Source of the DNA: Chelatococcus asaccharovorans
GTDB lineage: Bacteria; Pseudomonadota; Alphaproteobacteria; Rhizobiales; Beijerinckiaceae
Direction: 5' to 3'
Length of the DNA stretch: 64,000 nucleotides
Assembly: GCF_003201475.1 (NCBI RefSeq)
Contig: NZ_QJJK01000003.1
Coordinates: 434,001 to 498,000 of the forward strand
Position 1 is the first letter of the stretch. Every line of letters begins with the position of its first letter. Below, one piece after another: positions 59,102-64,000 of the stretch. The position numbers and the translations under genes were made by a program. The notes below the pieces were generated by a model. The model saw only the letters and a program-made list of their open reading frames with translations, had not been told where the DNA came from and made no database searches.

Positions 59102-59962
59102 TCAGCCGGGAAATCCGCCGTGCCACCAATGGTCGAGCGGGTTGGAATAGAGGATATGGTCGATTGTCTCCTGGCTGACCCGCGGCATCGGCGTGCCTTC
59201 GACGAAGCGATTGACCGTCTGCAGCGCTTCGATCGATTCCGCGACCGTCGCAAAGGGAAAGTCCGTGCCCCAGAAGATCTTGTTACGTTCCGTGATGCGA
59301 TATTCCTGGGCGGCGATCAGGCTGTTCCAGAACTGCCACGGCCGATAGAAGATCGCCGAGACTTCGGTATAGACATTGGCGTTCTTGCGACAGATGACGA
59401 TGCATTCTTCAGCCCAGGGATGGGCGAGATGCGCCATGATCATCTTCAGGTCGGGATAGCGCCGCGCGATTTCGTCGACATCCGTCGGCTTGCCGTACTG
59501 GATCGGCGTACCGGCCGCGAAGGTGGTTCCCATATGCATGGTCAGCGGCAGGTTGTGCTTCACGCAATACGCGTAAACGGGGACCATGCGCGGGTCGAGC
59601 AGGGACACGCCGTTGTAGATCGGCCCGAACTTCACGCCCTTGAGATGCAGGTCCTCGACCGCATGCACCAGGAGATCCATGGCATCGGGGCGGCGCGGGT
59701 CGACGGCCGCGAAGCCGATAAACTTGTCGGGATATTTTGCCACGGCACGCGCCGTGACCTCGTCGTTCCCGTCGATGCCGGCGCTGTCGTGGTAGCGCAG
59801 GCTGAACAGGATGGCCTTGTCGACGCCACCCATGGCCGCATAGACGGTGTCCATATCGGCGACGGTGCCGATCGTTCCGTGCCGGGCCATCGCCGTGCCG
59901 CTCACATAATGCGGCAAGACATGCTCATCATCCCAAATATTGACATGGCAATCGACGATCAT
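59102..59962 (-). CDS. Amidohydrolase-2 family (ACMSD-like) hydrolase or decarboxylase
   Basis: 286 residues from the ATG at 59962. TIM-barrel metal enzyme of the PF04909 family, which contains decarboxylases and lactone hydrolases. The metal-site residues visible are His6 in DCHVNIW, His143 (TMHMG), His178/His181 (MAHLAHPW) and Asp234 (GTDFPF). The first motif is usually His-x-His; here the second His is Asn8. The enzyme is probably catalytic in the pathway that uses the imported compound. It sits between aminotransferase and binding-protein genes with short gaps. Confidence 0.88.
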   Translation of the reverse strand: MIVDCHVNIWDDEHVLPHYVSGTAMARHGTIGTVADMDTVYAAMGGVDKAILFSLRYHDSAGIDGNDEVTARAVAKYPDKFIGFAAVDPRRPDAMDLLVHAVEDLHLKGVKFGPIYNGVSLLDPRMVPVYAYCVKHNLPLTMHMGTTFAAGTPIQYGKPTDVDEIARRYPDLKMIMAHLAHPWAEECIVICRKNANVYTEVSAIFYRPWQFWNSLIAAQEYRITERNKIFWGTDFPFATVAESIEALQTVNRFVEGTPMPRVSQETIDHILYSNPLDHWWHGGFPG

Positions 59963-59993
59963 GAGCCACCTTCCCATCCCTGAATTGCTTGTT

Positions 59994-61313
59994 TCAGCCC
60001 AGTGTACGAACAACGTCTTCGGTGAGCGCCAGCGTGCGATCGATGTCGTCATCCGTATGGGCGAGCGATATGCTGGATTGCTTGGTGGCGGCAGGGAAAT
60101 GGAACACCCCGGCCTCGATCATCGCCCTGCGGTAGGCGAGATCGCGCTCATTGTCATTGTGGAGCGCGATATCGCGCCAGTTCCGCGGTGCGTGATCCAT
60201 GAAATACAGGGCGAAGGCCGAGCCCTGGCGCACGAAGGTCGTGGGATAGTTGCGCCGCGCAAATATCGCTTCAATGCCCGCCTGCATCCGCGCACCAAGG
60301 CGCTCGAGCTCGCTGTAGACGTCCCGCTCGCGCGCCTTGAGACGCAGCAGGCTGGCGCGGGCCGCCGCCACATTGACGGGATGGCCGTTGTAAGTCCCGG
60401 CGATGATCACGCGCCGGCCGGGGTCAGGGTCGTTGCAGAGCGCCATGATCTCGCGCCGGCCGCCGACCACGCCCATGGGATATCCGTTGGCAACCGCCTT
60501 GCCGAAGGTGCACAGGTCCGGCCGCACGCCGGCGATGGCCTGGTAGCCGCCAAGCGCATGGCGAAATCCGGTCTTCACCTCGTCGAAGATCAGCACGGTG
60601 CCGTAGCGATCACAGAGCTCGCGCAGGCCTTCGAGATAGCCCGGCAGCGGCTTCACCACACCGACGTTCTGCAGGACGGGTTCCAGGATGAGGGCCGCCA
60701 CGTCTCCACGGGCAAGCACACGCTCGGCCGCCGCGAGATCGTTGTATTCGATCACCCGGACGGTGGTATCGATCACCTTGGGGATGCCGGCGGTGGTCAC
60801 GCGCAGCGGATATTCGTCGCCCTCCCGGTGGTCGGCAACGACATCCCCGGGATCCATGAGATTATACGAGACATAGTCCGACCAGCCGTTGTAGCCGCCC
60901 TGCATGACGACCACGGTATCGCGACCCGTGGCCGCGCGGGCGAGCCGCAGCGCATAGGAAACGGCCTCCGATCCCGTACTGGTCAGCTGGATCTGCTCAA
61001 GTCCAGGCACCGCCTCGACAAGCATTTCGGCGATTTCGGCTTCCCAGGGCATGGTACCGGCGCCGATCAGCGACGCACCACTGCCAATCGCCGCAATCAC
61101 CGCATCATCGATGTCTTTATCGCCGTGACCGAACAGATACGGCGCAAAGCCGGCATGGTAGTCGATATAGGCATTTCCTTCAGCATCCCAGATATAGGCG
61201 CCTTTGGCGCGCACGAAAAGCTTCGCGGGGCCTATCGCGCGATTGATGGACATGGTGCCGCCGGCAATATACTGGCGTCGTCTGGCCACGGCTTCCGCCA
61301 CAGTCTCAGTCAT
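59994..61313 (-). CDS. Class III PLP aminotransferase, glutamate-1-semialdehyde-aminomutase-like
   Basis: 439 residues from the ATG at 61313, with AGGAA nine bases upstream; an ATG seven codons earlier lacks a ribosome site. PLP lysine Lys272 (TFGKAVANG), the phosphate-binding TSTGSEA (111-117), and Asp244 (FDEVKTGF) are present. It resembles HemL, but hemL is normally single and not in catabolic operons, so it is more likely an aminotransferase or aminomutase acting on an amino acid derivative. It is the first gene of the operon, divergent from the LacI-type regulator. Confidence 0.9.
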   Translation of the reverse strand: MTETVAEAVARRRQYIAGGTMSINRAIGPAKLFVRAKGAYIWDAEGNAYIDYHAGFAPYLFGHGDKDIDDAVIAAIGSGASLIGAGTMPWEAEIAEMLVEAVPGLEQIQLTSTGSEAVSYALRLARAATGRDTVVVMQGGYNGWSDYVSYNLMDPGDVVADHREGDEYPLRVTTAGIPKVIDTTVRVIEYNDLAAAERVLARGDVAALILEPVLQNVGVVKPLPGYLEGLRELCDRYGTVLIFDEVKTGFRHALGGYQAIAGVRPDLCTFGKAVANGYPMGVVGGRREIMALCNDPDPGRRVIIAGTYNGHPVNVAAARASLLRLKARERDVYSELERLGARMQAGIEAIFARRNYPTTFVRQGSAFALYFMDHAPRNWRDIALHNDNERDLAYRRAMIEAGVFHFPAATKQSSISLAHTDDDIDRTLALTEDVVRTLG

Positions 61314-61737
61314 TTGGCATTCCTGATTGTCCATGAGCCAGCGTAATGAATTACGGGCTGTCAGGGTGTGTTACGTTACAGTACTGGGGACACAACCATG
61401 CAACGTTGCTCTCTACGGCAACTGATCAACTGTCTTCGATTGCTGTGAACGACGCGGGCCGTTCTCGGGGCCGTTTCTAAGGGTCGCTTTGCTGTCCGCT
61501 CTGGTTATCACTACCTTAAGCGACGATTTAACGTTAAGTCAACGCCAAACTTACCCCGGCTGTCCCCGCCGCGAGAGCGACTGAACGGGGATGGAATCGT
61601 CAAGAAATCCCAAGGATTTCTCAAGAATCCGGTCGACGGGACGACCGCCCCGGGATGTCCGGCACTTGCCGTCCGTCAGAAATAAATTTAACGTAACACC
61701 AACTGATCCGGCAGCAGGTGACCGGACGCAATGCCGG
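61314..61737. promoter_or_regulatory. Divergent control region with three TTAACGTTA-like operators
   Basis: Between the catabolic operon and its regulator are three copies of a palindromic core: TTACGTTA at 61371-61378, TTAACGTTAA at 61528-61537 and TTAACGTAAC at 61688-61697. The central CG within an A/T-rich palindrome is the usual form of a LacI-family operator. One site is 60 bp from the operon start, one central, and one 41 bp from the regulator start, an arrangement suited to looping and to autoregulation. Confidence 0.7.
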
Positions 61738-62829
61738 ATGTCCATGCCCCCTCGCGATACCGCCAGCACCTCCCCTACCCGCGAAGCAGCATCCCCCCAG
61801 GCCCGTCCGCGGCACCGCGCGACCTTGAAGGACGTGGCGCGCCTGGCGGGCGTGTCGCCGATGACCGTCTCGAATGTCGTCAACGGCACGCTCCGGGGCT
61901 ACAATGAGGAGACGCGCGACCGCGTGCTTCAGGCCGTCGAGCGTGCCAATTATCGGCCTGACATCGCGGCGCGTTCGCTGCGGACAGACCGGCGGATGGC
62001 CGTCGGCATGCTCGTTGTGCAGAACGGGCGCCGCTTCCTGGCGGACCCCTATATCACCAGCCTGATCGACGGGCTTTGCGCCGGCCTCAATCAGCGCGGC
62101 TATTCGCTGGTCCTGCAGGGGCTCCATGTGGACGATCTGGCGAGCGCCTCGCTCATTCAGCAGTTGCAGACCGACGGCCTCTGCGTGCTGATGTCCGGCA
62201 ACTTCATGGCCAACACCGCCTTCCGCGGAACGCTGAAGGCCATGGGCCAACCGATCGTGATGTTCCAGCAGCCGGAGCCCGACCCTGAAGGCGACATCTG
62301 CTCCCTGCGCCAGGATGATTTCGAGGGCGGCCGGGGCGTCTGCGAGCATCTGGTGCAGCGGGGCGCCCGGCATATCGTCGCGATCGTGCCGGAGCTCGAC
62401 TGGCCGGCCATGCAGGCGCGTGTCGCTGGCGCCCGCAGCTTCATCGAGACATCGCGCACGCGTTCGAAACTGACGGTCCTGACCTCGACCGACGAGTCGG
62501 CCAGTGCGACCCAGGGCGCGCTCGAGGGCTTCATCGCCTCCAACGCGCAGTTCGATGCCATCTTCGCGGGTAACGATCAGATGGCGATCGCCGCCCATCG
62601 CCTGCTGACGCGCCGGCAGGTCCGCATCCCCGAGGACGTCATGGTGGCCGGTTTCAACGGACTGGAGTTCATCGACTATTTCGGCACGCGCCTCACCACC
62701 GTGCGCTCCCCGGCCTTCGAGCTCGGCCAGCTCGGCGCCTACCATATGGTGAAGCGCATCGAAACCGGCAGCTTCGACACCCGGGCGATCACCCTGCCCA
62801 CCGCGCTGATGATCGGCACCACGAGCTGA
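61738..62829 (+). CDS. LacI-family transcriptional regulator
   Basis: 363 residues from the ATG at 61738; a longer frame would place the start upstream of the operator at 61688, which is unlikely. Helix-turn-helix at about 28-50 (TLKDVARLAGVSPMTVSNVV) with the LacI hinge (NYRPDIAARSLRT), then a periplasmic-binding-like effector domain (VGMLVVQNGRRFLADPYITS to the C terminus) ending in GFNGLEFIDYFGTRLTTVRS. It probably represses the divergent operon and itself until the pathway substrate binds. A long N-terminal extension rich in Pro/Ser/Thr precedes the DNA-binding domain. Confidence 0.94.
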   Translation: MSMPPRDTASTSPTREAASPQARPRHRATLKDVARLAGVSPMTVSNVVNGTLRGYNEETRDRVLQAVERANYRPDIAARSLRTDRRMAVGMLVVQNGRRFLADPYITSLIDGLCAGLNQRGYSLVLQGLHVDDLASASLIQQLQTDGLCVLMSGNFMANTAFRGTLKAMGQPIVMFQQPEPDPEGDICSLRQDDFEGGRGVCEHLVQRGARHIVAIVPELDWPAMQARVAGARSFIETSRTRSKLTVLTSTDESASATQGALEGFIASNAQFDAIFAGNDQMAIAAHRLLTRRQVRIPEDVMVAGFNGLEFIDYFGTRLTTVRSPAFELGQLGAYHMVKRIETGSFDTRAITLPTALMIGTTS

Positions 62830-62870
62830 TCACCGCCGGCCTGCATCCCGCGCCGGCTCCCCGCCCCTGA

Positions 62871-63509
62871 TCATCCCTGTGGACCCTCGCCCTCCGGCGG
62901 TCGGCGCCGGGCGTGATCACGCATCCAGGGCAGGAACCCGTTCAGGAAGCGTGTCGTGGCGGGCATGAAATGCGAACCATGATGAAACAGCGGATCGAGG
63001 CTCGTGACGATGAGGCGGCCGTTGGTGCTCACGTCATCGACATAGAGGATCGGCTTGCCGGCTTCGTTGACGGCCAGCACCGTCGCGCCTTCGGGCGCAT
63101 CGAACCAGCCATGCAGATGCCATGTCAGGTCCTGTTCCGGCAGGTAACGGAAGAGGGAGTGATCGGTATTCACGGCCCGCACACCGAGGTCGGCTCCCGG
63201 GGTCAGCCACCACCACCAGTTGGTTGGCTGCGGCGTGAAACTTACGCCGGGCAGATAGAGCTCGCTGTGGCTCTCACCGGTGGAGATGATCGTCCTGCCC
63301 TCATCGAGATAGCGCTGCAGGATATCCCTGTGCGGGAGAATCCGGTCGGCAGGGGTGCGGCAGGGGATAAAGAGAACGTCGTAGCGCTCCAGCTCCCCCC
63401 AACCCAGGTTTTCCGGCCGAACCAGCGCGTCGAAATACGGCGCGAAGGGTGCGTGCTCGAGGCTTTGTATGTGGTAATATGTACCGGGATGAATGGCCAG
63501 GACGCTCAT
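62871..63509 (-). CDS. Unknown protein, possible glutamine-amidotransferase-like fold
   Basis: 212 residues from the ATG at 63509, overlapping the stop of the upstream gene (TGATGA), so the two are coupled. Features: ERYDVLFIPCRTPADRILPH, where the Cys sits in a strand-turn position as in class I glutamine amidotransferases, GRTIISTGESHSELYLPGV, WWWWLTPG and a His/Trp-rich stretch. No signal peptide. I infer, weakly, an inactive or unusual ThuA/GATase-like fold. It is convergent with the LacI-type gene. Confidence 0.6.
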   Translation of the reverse strand: MSVLAIHPGTYYHIQSLEHAPFAPYFDALVRPENLGWGELERYDVLFIPCRTPADRILPHRDILQRYLDEGRTIISTGESHSELYLPGVSFTPQPTNWWWWLTPGADLGVRAVNTDHSLFRYLPEQDLTWHLHGWFDAPEGATVLAVNEAGKPILYVDDVSTNGRLIVTSLDPLFHHGSHFMPATTRFLNGFLPWMRDHARRRPPEGEGPQG

Positions 63510-64000
63510 CAGTTCAATGTTCCTTCGACCCATTTGACGGCGCGATCAAGCAGCTCCGCCTTCAATGCGGGATCATCCCCGCAGCCCCAGAATTCGTTGC
63601 CCGCGTGCGAGAGGATCTCGCCGCCGCGCGGCCTCGCCCAGACCCAGTCCACCGCAACCTGTTCGGGGCCAATTCCGTTGATCGCCAGGGCACCCTCCGG
63701 CATCGGGTTGTGCCCGCGCCCGTAGAAGCCCGCGACCCCGCGGTTTTCCTCGAGCGCCTTCTGGTCGATGCCGGCAAAGATGGGATGGGGATGGAGGCGG
63801 ATCTGGTCAAGGTCCGCCCGCCGCTGGCTTGGAAGCGGCACGTAGTTGCGCAGCCCGTCAACCAGCGGCCTCATGACATGGCCGTTGAAAATCCAGCGCC
63901 CGCCGCGATCCAGCAGGTCCTCAACCGCATCGCGGAAGCGCAGGAAGCCGATCTGATCGAGATGGGTCGTGGTAATCAGCCCCGTCGCTTCCTGGAAATG
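63509..64000 (-). CDS. Unknown protein, 5' end beyond the window
   Basis: The frame is open from the right edge (HFQEATGLITTTHLDQIGFL, then LRFRDAVEDLLDRGGRWIFN and GHVMRPLVDGLRNYVP) to the TGA at 63509-63511, at least 163 residues. Other segments are IRLHPHPIFAGIDQKALEEN, GFYGRGHNPMPEGALAINGI and HAGNEFWGCGDDP. It shares the general style of ThuA- or glutamine-amidotransferase-like proteins, and may be a pair with the downstream gene. The product is not identified, and the start lies outside. Confidence 0.6.
   Translation of the reverse strand, partial: HFQEATGLITTTHLDQIGFLRFRDAVEDLLDRGGRWIFNGHVMRPLVDGLRNYVPLPSQRRADLDQIRLHPHPIFAGIDQKALEENRGVAGFYGRGHNPMPEGALAINGIGPEQVAVDWVWARPRGGEILSHAGNEFWGCGDDPALKAELLDRAVKWVEGTLN

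Overview
The window looks like chromosome from a high-GC alphaproteobacterium, probably Hyphomicrobiales and near Beijerinckiaceae or Chelatococcaceae. The evidence is an NDUFA12-type complex I accessory protein, a class II (B12-dependent) ribonucleotide reductase of about 1250 residues, a ureABCEFGD-ureT locus ordered like the Brucella ure2 cluster, and palindromic GGCCGGGC-type dispersed repeats. The lineage is inference. I see no rRNA, tRNA, CRISPR, prophage or intact transposase gene.

Layout. 1-6.3 kb: NDUFA12 end, nrdJ with tandem NrdR-like boxes and a repeat-derived terminator, and a membrane GGDEF protein. 6.4-10.4 kb: gamma-glutamyltransferase, a 33-residue membrane peptide gene, and a lytic transglycosylase. 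10.8-13 kb: a TPP riboswitch driving a thiamine-precursor ABC permease and binding protein, with a 165-bp two-hairpin repeat lodged between riboswitch and genes and no ATPase gene here. 13-19 kb: a large DUF4214/Asp-Pro-repeat protein, small exported proteins, and an AraC regulator. 19-29 kb: SulP transporter, PPK2, and a tight operon pta-ackA-unknown-DUF3141-fabI-exported protein. 29-36.5 kb: ion channel, Ca2+/H+ antiporter, a two-gene HlyD module, DUF1269 protein, and an AspT-like antiporter. 36.6-44.2 kb: an MdtNOP-like efflux operon (ytcA, hlyD, fusC, tolC) divergent from a second FUSC gene with a 54-residue membrane peptide behind it. 44.5-51.8 kb: urease operon and urea channel. 51.8-54.5 kb: channel-like protein, glycine-zipper protein, and two CrcB fluoride-channel subunits. 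54.8-64 kb: a catabolic operon (enolase-superfamily enzyme, polar amino-acid-type ABC importer, amidohydrolase 2, class III aminotransferase) facing a LacI-family regulator, with three TTAACGTTA-like operators between them, then two unknown cytosolic proteins.

How the genes fit together. The urease block is a nearly complete urea-use unit: subunits, UreE/F/G/D maturation proteins and a urea transporter, lacking only nickel uptake. The pta-ackA-DUF3141-fabI block with PPK2 looks like acetyl-phosphate and polyphosphate energy metabolism joined to lipid or polyester metabolism. The last 9 kb reads as an inducible uptake and breakdown pathway for an unidentified small amino- or acid-bearing compound. 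Many intergenic gaps hold short palindromic mobile-like repeats. One TA-flanked family with GAGCA ends appears to have supplied the TAG stop codon of three unrelated genes.
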